From: Nitrosomonas sp.
GTDB taxonomy: Bacteria; Pseudomonadota; Gammaproteobacteria; Burkholderiales; Nitrosomonadaceae
Reading direction: 5' to 3'
DNA length: 43,970 nucleotides
Assembly (NCBI GenBank): GCA_030682075.1
Contig: JAUXRH010000171.1
Span: 1 to 43,970, forward strand
Shown here: positions 1 through 9,105 of the stretch, piece after piece
Numbering within the stretch: the first letter of the stretch is position 1
Layout: each line of letters begins with the position of its first letter
Position numbers and translations under genes: made by a program
Notes under the pieces: model-generated
The model's input: only the letters and a program-made list of their open reading frames with translations
Databases searched by the model: none
What the model was told of the DNA's origin: nothing

Positions 1-857
1 GCAGCTCAAAATCCAGGCACTGACCATGGAATTAGCATACTTGCGCCGTGTCCAGTTTGGCAAAAAGAGTGAATCATTATCTACGGCGCATCCTGATCTG
101 TTTGAAGAAACCCCGCAGCCTGATTTGGCCGGAGTGACTGCAGAAATTGAGCTGCTCGATCCATCAGCAAAAGCCGATTCGGCTAAATCAACACGTTCCC
201 GTGCTGGCCGCCAACCATTACCGGATCAACTATGGTGGTTACCAGGCACTGTTCTCTGAAAAGCAGGAAAATCCCTGTATTGAGCTGGCTTGTTGGGCAC
301 CCGCATGGCGTAAGTTCTTTGACCTGCACCAGGCCAATAGCAGCCCGATGGCTTTTGCCGCGTTGCAACGCATTGGCAACTTATATGCCATTGAGGCTGA
401 AGGTAAAGATTTGGCCATTGATGCACGCCATCGGCTTCGCAAAGAAAAAAGCATGCCTGAGTTGGAAGCGTTACATAATTGGCTGATGCGCACCCGCACC
501 CAGACAGCAAACGGCGGTGGCTCGGCCAAAGCGCTGGATCACACCCTGAAACGTTGGGCCAGCTTGTATCGCTATGCGCAAACCGGTCACCTGCCAATTG
601 ACAACAATCCAGTAGAAAACGTCATTCGGCCTATTGCCATCGGTAAAAAGAACTGGCTATTCACCGGATCAGAGCGTGCCGGTCAGCGTGCAGCCGCCAT
701 TCAAACCCTGTTCGGCACTGCCCAACTCAACGGCCTGAATCCATCTGATTGGCTCAAAGACACGCTAATAAAATTACCCACCTGGCCTAATAGCCGTATC
801 GACGAGTTACTCCCGTTATCACCAGATTTCATTGAATTGCTAAAGCAAAAAATTTGA
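1..857 (+). pseudogene. IS66-family transposase (TnpC) remnant, internally deleted
   Basis: Two reading frames together carry the two ends of an IS66-type DDE transposase. The first frame is open from base 2 and runs to 259. It carries the N-terminal helical region (LRRVQFGKKSE) and the acidic linker. The second frame, readable from about 200 to 857, carries the C-terminal part: YGGYQALF, the RRKF-like segment WRKFFDLH, the typical DNNPVENVIRPIAIGKKNW and the final IS66 C-terminal domain. The zinc-finger region and most of the catalytic core that normally lie between them are absent. The frames change at about 230, so this is a deletion of several hundred bases plus a frameshift. The gene also runs off the left edge of the window. 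It cannot make active transposase. Family assignment is confident; the exact size of the loss is an estimate. Confidence 0.88.
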
Positions 858-879
858 TGGATGGTGGCTGGACGCTTAC
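1..879 (+). mobile_element. Right part of a degenerate IS66-family insertion sequence
   Basis: The element extends 22 bases beyond the transposase stop and ends with CGCTTAC at 873-879, matching the conserved terminal heptamer of IS66-family inverted repeats. Immediately after it the minus-strand reading frame of the neighbouring gene begins to look like host protein, so 879/880 is taken as the insertion boundary. The left end, the partner IR and any 8-bp target duplication lie outside the window. Confidence 0.7.
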
Positions 880-1363
880 GATACGACTGCCAGCGTTGCA
901 ATAAAACTTCCCTGTACGCCTGTGATGCGGAATCAGGCTGCCCCGGGTTTATTGCCTGAAGCGTCTGTAATTCTTGAGTAGGCAGGTTAAAATCATCGCC
1001 TGGCATTGCCGCCAAAAAATTTGCGGCTTCATCACTGCCTTCCTTAAAGCCGAACCCACTCAGCGCATCCAGCGTGGCCTGTGGTGGAATAAATACTTGT
1101 GCAGTGACTTCAGTATCCACGGATGCCATGCCTTTTTCGCGGATAAATTCAAGAATCTTTGTTGGCGATGCGGCCAAATAGATGGCAACGCCAACGGCTA
1201 TTTCTTTTTTGTTATTCTCAGCGATATTAAAGGTAACTGTTTGCCCCTGCTCCAGACTGGCAAGGTCTTGCGCTTGAATTCCGAGCTGCCGGATCAGTTC
1301 CTGCAGGTCCAGAGTGTTTGTCGCATGCACAGAAAAAGTGCTGCTCATGATCAGAACAAGCAT
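880..1363 (-). pseudogene. Exported hypothetical protein, 3' end removed by the IS66 element
   Basis: The frame starts at 1363 with a short secretion-signal-like N-terminus (MLVLIMSSTFSVHA). About 161 residues of plausible protein follow, ending in LLQRWQSY. From residue 162 onward the open frame reads the antisense of the IS66 right end, adding about 59 meaningless residues before a stop at 701. The genuine gene is therefore truncated at 880. I do not recognise a named domain; the sequence looks like a soluble periplasmic protein of a conserved hypothetical type. Whether the truncated product is still made is unknown. Confidence 0.7.
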
Positions 1364-1517
1364 TCCCCTGTTCCAGATCTATATTGCTGAAACAATACGT
1401 TTATTACTGTTCTGATGTGCTTAAACATGGCTTTATATCTAGCGCCAAGTGTTCAAGAAAACAAATTGGATCTCTGTGTTACCTCAATAAGAAGGATTAT
1501 CAGGATGTCAGCAAGCA

Positions 1518-2609
1518 TTAAACATTGAATCGGAAGTGCATGACATCGCCATCTTTAACGATATATTCCTTTCCTTCGAGTCGCATTTTGCCAGCTTCCT
1601 TTGCCCCCTGTTCACCTTTGCAGGCAATGAAATCATCATAAGCAATCACTTCGGCGCGGATAAACCCCTTTTCGAAATCAGTGTGAATGACGCCGGCAGC
1701 TTGTGGCGCCGTTTCACCTTTGTGCATGGTCCATGCTCTGACTTCCTTAACGCCAGCCGTAAAATAAGTTTGTAATCCCAAGAGTTGATAGGCCGCACGT
1801 ACCAGGCGATTCAATCCAGGCTCCGCAAGATTGATATCCGCAAGAAAAATCTGTTTGTCTTCATCCGATAATTCAGCAATCTCGGCCTCAAGTGATGCGC
1901 ATATCGCCACCACCGGCGCGCCTTCACTGGCCGCATATTCCTGCACACTTGTCAGTAGGGGGTTATTCTCAAAACCATTTTCATTAACATTTGCCACATA
2001 AATCGCGGGCTTGGCCGTTAATAAGCAGAGCGGCTGGAGTAATTGCTGTTGATCCTTGTCCAGCTCCAGTGTTCGAGCTGGCTTGCCCTGATCAAGATGC
2101 ACTCGTAACATTTCCAATAGCGCACATAATTTAATGGTCTCTTTATTGCCCGATTTAGCCAGCTTGGTTTCACGCTGGAGGCTTTTTTCCACGGTGGCCA
2201 GATCAGCCAAACCCAATTCAGTTTGTATAATTTCAATATCTGATATGGGATCTACCTTGCCAACCACATGCACCACGTTATCATCAACGAAGCAACGCAC
2301 CATATTAATGATTCCATCGGTTTCACGAATATTGGCAAGAAATTTGTTTCCCAGTCCCTCTCCTTTGGATGCTCCAGCCACAAGACCCGCAATATCGACA
2401 AACTCAACGATGGCCGATTGTATTTTCTGTGGCTTCACAATCTCACTGAGGTTTTGTAAGCGTGGATCAGGTACTTCAACAATACCGACGTTGGGGTCAA
2501 TGGTACAGAAAGGGTAATTCTCTGCAGCGATTCCTGCTTTGGTTAATGCATTAAACAGGGTAGATTTCCCAACATTGGGAAGACCAACAATACCGCATTT
2601 CAGACTCAT
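1518..2609 (-). CDS. ychF: Redox-regulated ribosome-binding ATPase YchF
   Basis: This 363-residue protein is a full-length member of the Obg-related YchF/OLA1 family. The P-loop [14 protein letters not shown] lies at residues 8-21, and the G3-like DIAGLV follows at about 72. The specificity loop region contains YVANVNENG; family members carry NxxE here instead of the GTPase NKxD and prefer ATP. The C-terminal TGS-like domain (about 280-363) ends in the conserved [11 protein letters not shown]. YchF binds the ribosome and is linked to translation and the oxidative-stress response. It lies 90 bp downstream of pth on the same strand, the pth-ychF pairing seen in many proteobacteria. The start at 2609 gives the canonical [16 protein letters not shown]. 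Nothing is missing. Confidence 0.97.
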   Translation of the reverse strand: MSLKCGIVGLPNVGKSTLFNALTKAGIAAENYPFCTIDPNVGIVEVPDPRLQNLSEIVKPQKIQSAIVEFVDIAGLVAGASKGEGLGNKFLANIRETDGIINMVRCFVDDNVVHVVGKVDPISDIEIIQTELGLADLATVEKSLQRETKLAKSGNKETIKLCALLEMLRVHLDQGKPARTLELDKDQQQLLQPLCLLTAKPAIYVANVNENGFENNPLLTSVQEYAASEGAPVVAICASLEAEIAELSDEDKQIFLADINLAEPGLNRLVRAAYQLLGLQTYFTAGVKEVRAWTMHKGETAPQAAGVIHTDFEKGFIRAEVIAYDDFIACKGEQGAKEAGKMRLEGKEYIVKDGDVMHFRFNV

Positions 2610-2699
2610 GATCTGATTCTCATAGATATTTCATTAAATAGGTGTTTTAAGCAATGAAGCCAGAAACAAAAGCTGGTTTATGTTTTCTATGTCTGTTAT

Positions 2700-3269
2700 T
2701 CAGGCTTTGGTATGCAATTTCAGCATTGCCGACTGGCAATCACCTTGAGCGATCAGTGGCCACACCGCCAGGCTACGCTGGATAGCCTCATCTATCAGTA
2801 GCGCTTCATCCTTGCGTGGCGGATGTAATACATAATTTACCACGGCATTCCTGTCACCCGGATGACCAATACCAATTCGCAAACGCCAGAAATCTTTCGT
2901 GTTTAAGCGGGCAGCGATATCTTTGAGGCCATTGTGACCGCCCAGGCCTCCACCTAATTTCAGCTTGGAAACTCCCGGAGGCAGATCGAGTTCGTCATGT
3001 ACAACCAGTATCTGGTCCGGCAGAATTTTATAAAAATTGCATAATGCGCCGACAGCTCGTCCGCTGGCATTCATGTAGGTTTGTGGCTTAAGTAACCATA
3101 AATCCGCGCCACCCTGGCTCACATGAGCACATAAGCCATGAAACCTCAGCTCAGCCTTAAGTGGCACATTCAATTCTTCAGCTAATCGACTGACCCACTC
3201 AAACCCAGCATTATGTCGCGTGCCCACGTACTCTTTTCCTGGATTACCAAGACCGACAATAAGTTTCAT
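2700..3269 (-). CDS. pth: Peptidyl-tRNA hydrolase
   Basis: This 189-residue bacterial Pth cleaves the ester bond of peptidyl-tRNAs that drop off the ribosome, recycling the tRNA. The N-terminal motif IVGLGNPGKEY is followed by TRHNAGF, in which His19 is the expected catalytic base. The segment VVHDELDLP holds the conserved aspartate near residue 92, and GGGLGGHNGLK is the substrate-binding glycine loop. Length is normal for the family. It lies between rplY (103 bp upstream) and ychF (90 bp downstream) on one strand, consistent with a translation-related rplY-pth-ychF unit. No terminator is obvious in either gap. Confidence 0.97.
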   Translation of the reverse strand: MKLIVGLGNPGKEYVGTRHNAGFEWVSRLAEELNVPLKAELRFHGLCAHVSQGGADLWLLKPQTYMNASGRAVGALCNFYKILPDQILVVHDELDLPPGVSKLKLGGGLGGHNGLKDIAARLNTKDFWRLRIGIGHPGDRNAVVNYVLHPPRKDEALLIDEAIQRSLAVWPLIAQGDCQSAMLKLHTKA

Positions 3270-3372
3270 GAAAACTCACAAAGAAAATCTACCGACGTAA
3301 ATTTACTCCGGTAGATTTACATTTCACCCATGCTTCTGACTACCCTCTGGGCACCTCTATCTTTCAGAGATG

Positions 3373-3990
3373 CTATACAGCGTCTTTCTTACCACCACCT
3401 TCTGCTTCTTCAGAAACTAAAGCACGTGGAATAACAATTGTGACAACCGGCGAATCGTCGCCTTTAGCCAACATTGAAATTTCTATATCTTTTGACAATA
3501 CCAGATCACTTAAATGCAATGTATGTCCTGCGGCTAACTCAACCAGATCTACCGTGATAAATTCTGGCAGATCTTTTGGTAAACAGGATATATCCACCTC
3601 AGTCATAACATGGCTAACATTACCACCCGAAGTTTTTACCCCAGGGGAAAGCTCAGCATTGATAAAGTGTAATGGCACTTTCATGTGAATCTTTTTATTC
3701 TGATCAATCCGCTGAAAATCCACATGTAGCACTTGTTGTTTGAATGGATGCCGCTGTGTATCTCGCAATAATACCTGTTCCTTTTTCCCGTCAACCTCTA
3801 AAGATAAGATCGAAGCATGGAAAGCCTCAAGCTTAAGCTTATGATAAAGATTGTTGTGATCCAGCTCGATTGATTGAGCTGGCGTTTCTCCGCCATAAAT
3901 GACTCCTGGCACTTTGCCAGAAATACGCAGGCGGCGGCTCGCACCTTTACCCTGCAACGTACGTTTATTTGCAGTAATTTCGATTTGCAT
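3373..3990 (-). CDS. rplY: 50S ribosomal protein L25, long Ctc/TL5 form
   Basis: This 205-residue protein has the two-domain L25 architecture. The N-terminal 5S rRNA-binding L25 domain covers about residues 1-92 ([29 protein letters not shown]). The C-terminal TL5/Ctc beta domain covers about 100-190 ([29 protein letters not shown]), with a short polar tail. I choose the ATG at 3990 because MQIEI is the expected N-terminus and GGAG precedes it; the frame is open 15 bases further upstream but that start has no family support. It follows prs, separated by a strong terminator, so it probably has its own promoter in the short gap. A perfect 7-bp inverted repeat lies 19 bases before the start. Confidence 0.95.
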   Translation of the reverse strand: MQIEITANKRTLQGKGASRRLRISGKVPGVIYGGETPAQSIELDHNNLYHKLKLEAFHASILSLEVDGKKEQVLLRDTQRHPFKQQVLHVDFQRIDQNKKIHMKVPLHFINAELSPGVKTSGGNVSHVMTEVDISCLPKDLPEFITVDLVELAAGHTLHLSDLVLSKDIEISMLAKGDDSPVVTIVIPRALVSEEAEGGGKKDAV

Positions 3991-4008
3991 TTTACATCTC
4001 CACAATAT

Positions 4009-4030
4009 GATTATCCGCGACCAGATAATC
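4009..4030 (-). promoter_or_regulatory. Perfect 7-bp inverted repeat upstream of rplY
   Basis: On the minus strand the sequence reads GATTATC, eight bases, then GATAATC, a perfect dyad ending 19 bases before the rplY ATG. It lies between the prs terminator and the rplY ribosome-binding site. It could be an operator, an mRNA leader hairpin, or chance. Nothing else supports a role. Confidence 0.25.
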
Positions 4031-4034
4031 CAAT

Positions 4035-4060
4035 TAAAAAAGGCGAAACAAGATTTCGCC
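4035..4060 (-). terminator. Rho-independent terminator of prs
   Basis: On the minus strand GGCGAAA, a 5-base loop and TTTCGCC form a perfect 7-bp stem (4042-4048 with 4054-4060). A run of T residues follows directly. It begins one base after the prs stop codon (4062-4064), so it ends the lolB-ispE-tRNA-prs transcript and separates it from rplY. Confidence 0.85.
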
Positions 4061-4061
4061 C

Positions 4062-5012
4062 TTACTCCATAAACAACGAACTTAATGAACTTTCATTGCT
4101 GATCCGTAGCATCGTTTCAGCCAATAAACCTGCGATACTTAACTGGTATATTCGGCTACAAGCTTGAGCATCCTCGCGTAGCGGAATCGTATCGGTAACT
4201 ACTAACTTATCCAACTGTGAACTTTCAATATGCGCTACTGCATTACCCGATAAGACCGCGTGAGTACAATAAGCCAGCACACTCTCCGCACCTTCTTCTT
4301 TCAAGGCATCAGCTGCTCGACATAAGGTGTTTGCAGTATCCACCATATCATCAAGGATAACGCAAGTACGGCCCTTGATATCACCAATAATATTCATGAC
4401 CTGTGCTTCGTTGGGTTTTGGGCGCCGCTTATCAATGATCGCCAGATCGCATTCCAGGCGCTTCGCCATATGCCTCGCTCGCACGACGCCCCCCACATCA
4501 GGTGAAACAACAACTAATTTCTGGTAATTATGCTTCCATACATCACCCAGCAGGATAGGCATACCATAAATATTATCCACAGGAACATCAAAAAATCCCT
4601 GAATCTGATCAGAATGTAAATCCATGGTCAATAATCGGTCTATACCAACTGTTGTCAGCATGTTTGCAACTACTTTTGCAGTAATTGGAACTCGCACTGA
4701 GCGCGGCCTTCTATCCTGTCTGGCATAGCCAAAATAAGGAATCGCTGCCGTGATACGGCCCGCAGATGCGCGTTTTAATGCGTCCACCATCACCAGGATC
4801 TCCATCAAGCTATCATTGGTCGGTGCGCAAGTGGATTGCAATACAAATACATCCTTGCCACGTACATTTTCGAGGATTTCCACCATTATTTCACCATCGC
4901 TAAAACGCCCAACTTCTGCGCGCCCCAGACGAATATTAAGATGCTTTACAGCATCTTGTGCCAATTTAGGATTGGCGTTACCGGTAAAAACCATCAAACT
5001 GTCATAAGACAT
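4062..5012 (-). CDS. prs: Ribose-phosphate pyrophosphokinase (PRPP synthase)
   Basis: This 316-residue class I PRPP synthase transfers pyrophosphate from ATP to ribose-5-phosphate, feeding purine, pyrimidine, histidine, tryptophan and NAD synthesis. The N-terminus carries [10 protein letters not shown] and the conserved regulatory-flexible-loop signature [12 protein letters not shown] near residues 95-106. [14 protein letters not shown] is the metal/ATP segment. [14 protein letters not shown] is the ribose-phosphate region, and [13 protein letters not shown] at about 215-227 is the PRPP-binding motif. Length and start are canonical. It is the last gene before a terminator, downstream of tRNA-Gln and ispE. 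The ispE-tRNA-Gln-prs arrangement is common in beta- and gammaproteobacteria. Confidence 0.97.
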   Translation of the reverse strand: MSYDSLMVFTGNANPKLAQDAVKHLNIRLGRAEVGRFSDGEIMVEILENVRGKDVFVLQSTCAPTNDSLMEILVMVDALKRASAGRITAAIPYFGYARQDRRPRSVRVPITAKVVANMLTTVGIDRLLTMDLHSDQIQGFFDVPVDNIYGMPILLGDVWKHNYQKLVVVSPDVGGVVRARHMAKRLECDLAIIDKRRPKPNEAQVMNIIGDIKGRTCVILDDMVDTANTLCRAADALKEEGAESVLAYCTHAVLSGNAVAHIESSQLDKLVVTDTIPLREDAQACSRIYQLSIAGLLAETMLRISNESSLSSLFME

Positions 5013-5171
5013 ATTAATGTTTCGCTATTAAAGACTGGTAATTAGGGAAAAGAACACAAGTTTACTCGACAATGCGGAACCGGTCATACGATCACAAGCT
5101 GGACATTACCCCCTTCCAGCAAATGCCGAATATTTCCGGGTTATTACATTGATTTTGGAACATTTTAAAAC

Positions 5172-5246
5172 TGGCTGGGGAGGTAGGGATCGAACCTACG
5201 AATGCCGGGATCAAAACCCGGTGCCTTACCACTTGGCGACTCCCCA
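5172..5246 (-). tRNA. tRNA-Gln (anticodon UUG)
   Basis: Read on the minus strand this is a complete 75-nt cloverleaf including an encoded CCA. The acceptor stem is TGGGGAG paired with CTCCCCA, with G as discriminator base. The anticodon stem CCGGG/CCCGG encloses the loop TTTTGAT, giving anticodon UUG. The T arm contains GGTTCGATCCC. The 5' end is only six bases after the ispE stop codon, so it is probably processed out of an ispE-tRNA-prs transcript. Confidence 0.96.
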
Positions 5247-5252
5247 ATATTT

Positions 5253-6092
5253 TTACTCTACAGAATGATGAATGGGGTGATAATCCAACCCTTGTGCTAC
5301 AAAGCCCTTCATATCGGCAGGAATTTGCGCAAAAGCAGCACGCACGGCCGATTCTGTCTCAAATTCTGCAAACACACACGCGCCGGAACCACTCATGACC
5401 GCTATTGTAGTATTTTCTAGCCGTTTTAGCCACTCCAGACATTTTGCCACTTCAGGATAGGCCCGGCAGACTACCGGCTCCAGATCGTTATGCCCCTGTC
5501 CTATAGAAAAGGGCGGTATTTTGATTGGAATTGTGTTTCGTGTCAATTTATTACTTGAAAAAACCTCGGCAGTTGAGACTTGTACTGGTGGAATCAATAC
5601 CAAGTACCATGCGGGGGGCAGTGCAATCGGCACGAGTTTCTCGCCAACTCCTTCTGCAAAAGCACTTTCACCAAAAATAAATATAGGAACATCTGCGCCC
5701 AGCTGAAGCCCCAATTCTATCAATTGATCTTTTCCCCAGTTTAATCCCCATAAGTGATTAAGTGCCATTAATGTTGTCGCTGCATCAGAACTTCCGCCCC
5801 CTAATCCGCCGCCTAGTGGGATCTGCTTTGTCAGAAAAATTTCAGTGCCCAGGTGAGTACCACTTTTTTGTTGCAATAATTTTGCGGCACGCACACACAG
5901 ATCTTTCTCTTCTGGCACGCCAATAGTCGGAACTGGCATTTTGATAACGCCATCTTTTCGCACTTCAAAACTTAGCTGATCAGAAAAATCCAGAAAACGA
6001 AAAACCGTTTGCAATAGATGATAGCCATCGTCTCTGCGTCCTGTCACATGCAAAAATAAGTTAACCTTAGCCGGAGCTAAAAAAGCAGGCAT
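5253..6092 (-). CDS. ispE: 4-(cytidine 5'-diphospho)-2-C-methyl-D-erythritol kinase
   Basis: This 279-residue GHMP-family kinase phosphorylates CDP-methylerythritol in the MEP pathway of isoprenoid synthesis. The N-terminal substrate motif APAKVNLFLHVTGRRDDGYH (residues 6-25) is characteristic. The glycine-rich ATP loop PLGGGLGGGSSDAAT lies near residues 92-106, and the third GHMP motif MSGSGACVFAEF is near 235. Length is normal. It lies 45 bp downstream of lolB and its stop is six bases before the tRNA-Gln gene, so the three are probably cotranscribed. Confidence 0.96.
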   Translation of the reverse strand: MPAFLAPAKVNLFLHVTGRRDDGYHLLQTVFRFLDFSDQLSFEVRKDGVIKMPVPTIGVPEEKDLCVRAAKLLQQKSGTHLGTEIFLTKQIPLGGGLGGGSSDAATTLMALNHLWGLNWGKDQLIELGLQLGADVPIFIFGESAFAEGVGEKLVPIALPPAWYLVLIPPVQVSTAEVFSSNKLTRNTIPIKIPPFSIGQGHNDLEPVVCRAYPEVAKCLEWLKRLENTTIAVMSGSGACVFAEFETESAVRAAFAQIPADMKGFVAQGLDYHPIHHSVE

Positions 6093-6137
6093 AGTTATTG
6101 CCTAAAAAAATAACAATGAATATTTAGCATTAGCAGA

Positions 6138-6779
6138 TTATTCAGTATCCCAGTTATCAACTACCAATTTAATTTTTAATGTTTCATAGCTAAGTGCCAA
6201 TACCCTCGGGCGCTGGTGCTGAACCGATTGTGCCGGAAAATAATTAATGTAATTGATCTCCCAGCCATCCTGGCGAATGGCAACAACTTTTCCGTCTCTA
6301 TCCAAATCCTTCATTGACAATGTCGTCGGCGAATGCGTACCTTGTGCCCAGTATTGCAAACCTGTTAACGGTATCTTCCAGCCCAATACCTCTTCCGTCA
6401 ATTCTGACATATCAGCAGCATAATAAACTTTCTGTTCAGATGTCGTAAGACGAACGCTGTCATGATCACGTTCTATCTGTGCCATGATCTGCCCAAATGG
6501 TGAGAGCAGAAAGATTTCATCGCTATTCTCAGTATGCTGCCAGCGTATTCCACCTGACGAACGCTGCCTCTCATCCTGAATCGAGATTCTTCCAGTCAGG
6601 CTGAAACTTGTTGATGCGATATGCTCTGAGCTAGCTACCGGCTCTGTAATAATCGTATGGACTACACCGGACTTAGTCGAAAGTGCCGCACAACTTGCAA
6701 TTAAAGGAAAGATACAAAGAACTAATTTCCATACCGGAAATAAATGGACTCTTTTACTAATGGATTGCTGCCATAACAT
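6138..6779 (-). CDS. lolB: Outer-membrane lipoprotein insertion protein LolB
   Basis: This is a LolB-family lipoprotein of 213 residues from the ATG at 6779; a GTG at 6800 would add seven residues. A hydrophobic signal segment ends in a lipobox-like LIASC, so the mature protein would be lipidated. The following sequence matches LolB: SLTGRISIQDERQRSSGGIRW, a segment with SPFGQIMAQIE, and LTGLQYWAQG before a C-terminal beta region ending in LKIKLVVDNWD. LolB receives lipoproteins from LolA and inserts them into the outer membrane. It heads the lolB-ispE-tRNA-Gln-prs run. In related genomes a TPR lipoprotein gene often precedes it directly; here the Min operon and another gene lie in between. 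Neither start has a strong ribosome-binding site. Confidence 0.88.
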   Translation of the reverse strand: MLWQQSISKRVHLFPVWKLVLCIFPLIASCAALSTKSGVVHTIITEPVASSEHIASTSFSLTGRISIQDERQRSSGGIRWQHTENSDEIFLLSPFGQIMAQIERDHDSVRLTTSEQKVYYAADMSELTEEVLGWKIPLTGLQYWAQGTHSPTTLSMKDLDRDGKVVAIRQDGWEINYINYFPAQSVQHQRPRVLALSYETLKIKLVVDNWDTE

Positions 6780-6919
6780 TTTGCACCCAATGGGTCTCAC
6801 AAGAAAAAGTTTCTGATATCCATGGCCTCACAGGATTGCTTATAATATATAAAATTTAAATCAATGAGATGAGACGGTCATGGTCATGGCAGAGAAAGTG
6901 CCAATCCAGCAGTAATTAC

Positions 6920-7204
6920 TCAAACATTCAGCGTTCTATTAGCATCATGGTAATCAGGTAATATGATATTTAATTCAAGTGTTTCCTGATTATCGTCCTG
7001 CTCAAAGTTAACCGTTATTGCATCTTGCTCCACATTTACATATTTGCGGATTACATCCAATAATTCTTTTTGTAACTGTGGAAGATAAGATGGTTTATTC
7101 CGGAAAGTACGTTCATGAGCAACTAGAATTTGCAACCGCTCCTTTGCAAGAGAAGCAGATTTAGACTTAGACTTGGATGCCCTGAAATAATCTAATAAGC
7201 TCAT
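6920..7204 (-). CDS. minE: Cell division topological specificity factor MinE
   Basis: This 94-residue MinE stimulates MinD ATP hydrolysis and drives pole-to-pole oscillation of the MinCD inhibitor, placing the Z ring at mid-cell. The N-terminal amphipathic segment MSLLDYFRASKSK and the MinD-contact helix around AKERLQILVAHER are present. The C-terminal dimerisation domain contains the usual LELNIILP strand. It overlaps the minD stop by four bases (ATGA), showing translational coupling, and is the last gene of minCDE. Confidence 0.96.
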   Translation of the reverse strand: MSLLDYFRASKSKSKSASLAKERLQILVAHERTFRNKPSYLPQLQKELLDVIRKYVNVEQDAITVNFEQDDNQETLELNIILPDYHDANRTLNV

Positions 7205-8013
7205 GATCTCCCTCCGAAAAACTTTCTAAGAAATCCTTTCTTACCATCAATAAACCGATGTGGCTTTTTCTCACCCAGGTAGCGTGCGACAACATCAGCA
7301 TAAGCCTGTCCAGCCTCACTCTTTTCATCCAGGATTACGGGCGTACCTTGATTTGATGCGGTTAAAACTGATTTTGACTCTGGAATAATCCCCAGCAATT
7401 CCAAAGATAATATTTCCTGTATATCTTCCAGACTTAACATCTCTCCAGATTTTACCCTGCTCGAATCATAACGTGTAACCAGCAGATATTCTTTGATGGG
7501 ATCTTCATTTACTTCGGCTCTACGTGATTTACTAGACAAGATACCCAGCATACGATCCGAGTCTCTAACTGAAGAAATCTCCGGATTAGTCACAATAAAT
7601 GCATCATCTGCATAATAAAGCGCCAGATTAGCACCTTTTTCAATGCCGGCAGGAGAGTCACAAACAATATATTCGAAATCTTTAGATAGTTCTTCTAAAA
7701 CTCGACCAACGCCCTCCTGACTTAAGGCATCCTTATCACGTGTTTGTGAGGCCGGCAAAATATAAAGTAAATTGCAGTTTTTATCACGAATCAATGCCTG
7801 ATTGAGACTCGCTTCGCCGTTAATAACATTAATAAAGTCATACACAACTCGCCGCTCACAACCCATGATTAAGTCAAGATTACGTAGACCGACATCGAAA
7901 TCAATCACCGCTGTCTTGTGGCCTTTTTTAGCCAGCCCCATCGCAATAGCTGCACTTGTTGTTGTCTTACCAACGCCACCTTTACCTGATGTTACTACAA
8001 TGATTCTTGCCAA
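7201..8013 (-). CDS. minD: Septum site-determining ATPase MinD (TTG start)
   Basis: This 270-residue ParA/MinD ATPase recruits MinC to the membrane and oscillates under MinE control. The deviant Walker A motif GKGGVGKTT lies at residues 10-18, and switch motifs DFDVGLRNLD and VCDSPAGIE follow. The C-terminus (GFLRKFFGG) is the amphipathic membrane-targeting helix. The first codon is TTG (8011-8013). A near-perfect Shine-Dalgarno GAGGAGG at 8019-8025 lies five bases upstream, and the translated N-terminus (MARIIVVTSGKGG) is exactly the family form, so the rare start is well supported. minC ends 22 bp upstream; minE overlaps downstream. Confidence 0.97.
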   Translation of the reverse strand: MARIIVVTSGKGGVGKTTTSAAIAMGLAKKGHKTAVIDFDVGLRNLDLIMGCERRVVYDFINVINGEASLNQALIRDKNCNLLYILPASQTRDKDALSQEGVGRVLEELSKDFEYIVCDSPAGIEKGANLALYYADDAFIVTNPEISSVRDSDRMLGILSSKSRRAEVNEDPIKEYLLVTRYDSSRVKSGEMLSLEDIQEILSLELLGIIPESKSVLTASNQGTPVILDEKSEAGQAYADVVARYLGEKKPHRFIDGKKGFLRKFFGGRS

Positions 8014-8035
8014 TTGAGCCTCCTCAGCTTAAGTA

Positions 8036-8815
8036 TTATGCAATATCTTTAATAATCAATGCACGATCCTGCAAGTAGATCTGAACCGGTTTCTTACGAA
8101 GACTTTTATCCAGGTCCTCGCTGGTTTTATAATCTCCGGCGATAGAAATAAGCTCTGCCTGTAAGTCGAAACAAAAAATACGTGCATCTTTGTTACCTTG
8201 TACCCCTGCTAAGGCTCTTCCTCTAAGTGTATTGTATACATGTATATTACCCTCAGCCATAATTTCCGCACCCGCACTAACCTGCGATAAAATAATCAAA
8301 TCACCCTTTGCATAAATACGCTGCCCTGAACGGATTGGATGACTAATTATTGTCGTTGGTATCGCCGCTGGTAAAGGAATTGCGGTTGGTTTAACCGCCG
8401 CAGACGTCGGACTTGCGTCTGGTATAATGACTGCTGGCTTGGGTGTTTCAGCGGGCACACTACTACTATCACTACTCCGAATAGCATCAATCGCTATAAA
8501 TAATTCTTCCGCCTGCTTATTCTGTTGCTCACTACCGCCACGAATACCGATGGGAAACAAACCAATTCTGCGAAGCAGGCTCGCAAGAACCGTAATATCT
8601 AAATCCTGCGCTCGCTTGTTCAGTTCCTGCACATCAAATACCAGCGGTGAATTCCTGAAGAAATCAGGCGCCTGATTGATTTTCTCGTAAAGAGATTGCT
8701 CAACATTGTGCAAATCATTACTGTATAAAATCAATATCGGCACGAAAAGTGTGCTACTACTCTTGAATTCAAGTATGGGTAGTGTATTTGGCGTTCTTTG
8801 AGGATCAATCGACAT
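8036..8815 (-). CDS. minC: Septum site-determining protein MinC
   Basis: This 259-residue MinC inhibits FtsZ polymerisation away from mid-cell. The N-terminal domain (about 1-110) is divergent, as usual. A proline/alanine-rich linker (about 115-155) leads to the C-terminal beta-helix dimerisation domain, with PIRSGQRIYAKGDLIILSQV, the hallmark GAEIMAEGNIHVYNTLRGRALAG and NKDARIFCFDLQAELISIAG. It is the first gene of minCDE. No promoter could be assigned with confidence in the AT-rich 290 bp upstream. Confidence 0.95.
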   Translation of the reverse strand: MSIDPQRTPNTLPILEFKSSSTLFVPILILYSNDLHNVEQSLYEKINQAPDFFRNSPLVFDVQELNKRAQDLDITVLASLLRRIGLFPIGIRGGSEQQNKQAEELFIAIDAIRSSDSSSVPAETPKPAVIIPDASPTSAAVKPTAIPLPAAIPTTIISHPIRSGQRIYAKGDLIILSQVSAGAEIMAEGNIHVYNTLRGRALAGVQGNKDARIFCFDLQAELISIAGDYKTSEDLDKSLRKKPVQIYLQDRALIIKDIA

Positions 8816-9105
8816 CCATTAAATTCCACTTGATTTCATTAATATACTGGGAACTTCAATACTGCTTTAATGCTGTTATGACCCGACATTATACTGTCTA
8901 ACAAATAACCAGGTCTTCTTTCCTGGCATCCGCCACTCAACCGTTAAACAATAACATGGCGCCATTCAGCTTTCAGTATCAGAAATGCCGAATTCTACCG
9001 GAATAAATAACACATTCTAATTTATACTGATTACGATTGTAGATTATAAGATGAAATGATAAATGAAGCACTACTACATAAAATTCCCAGCTTATTTACT
9101 TTCAG

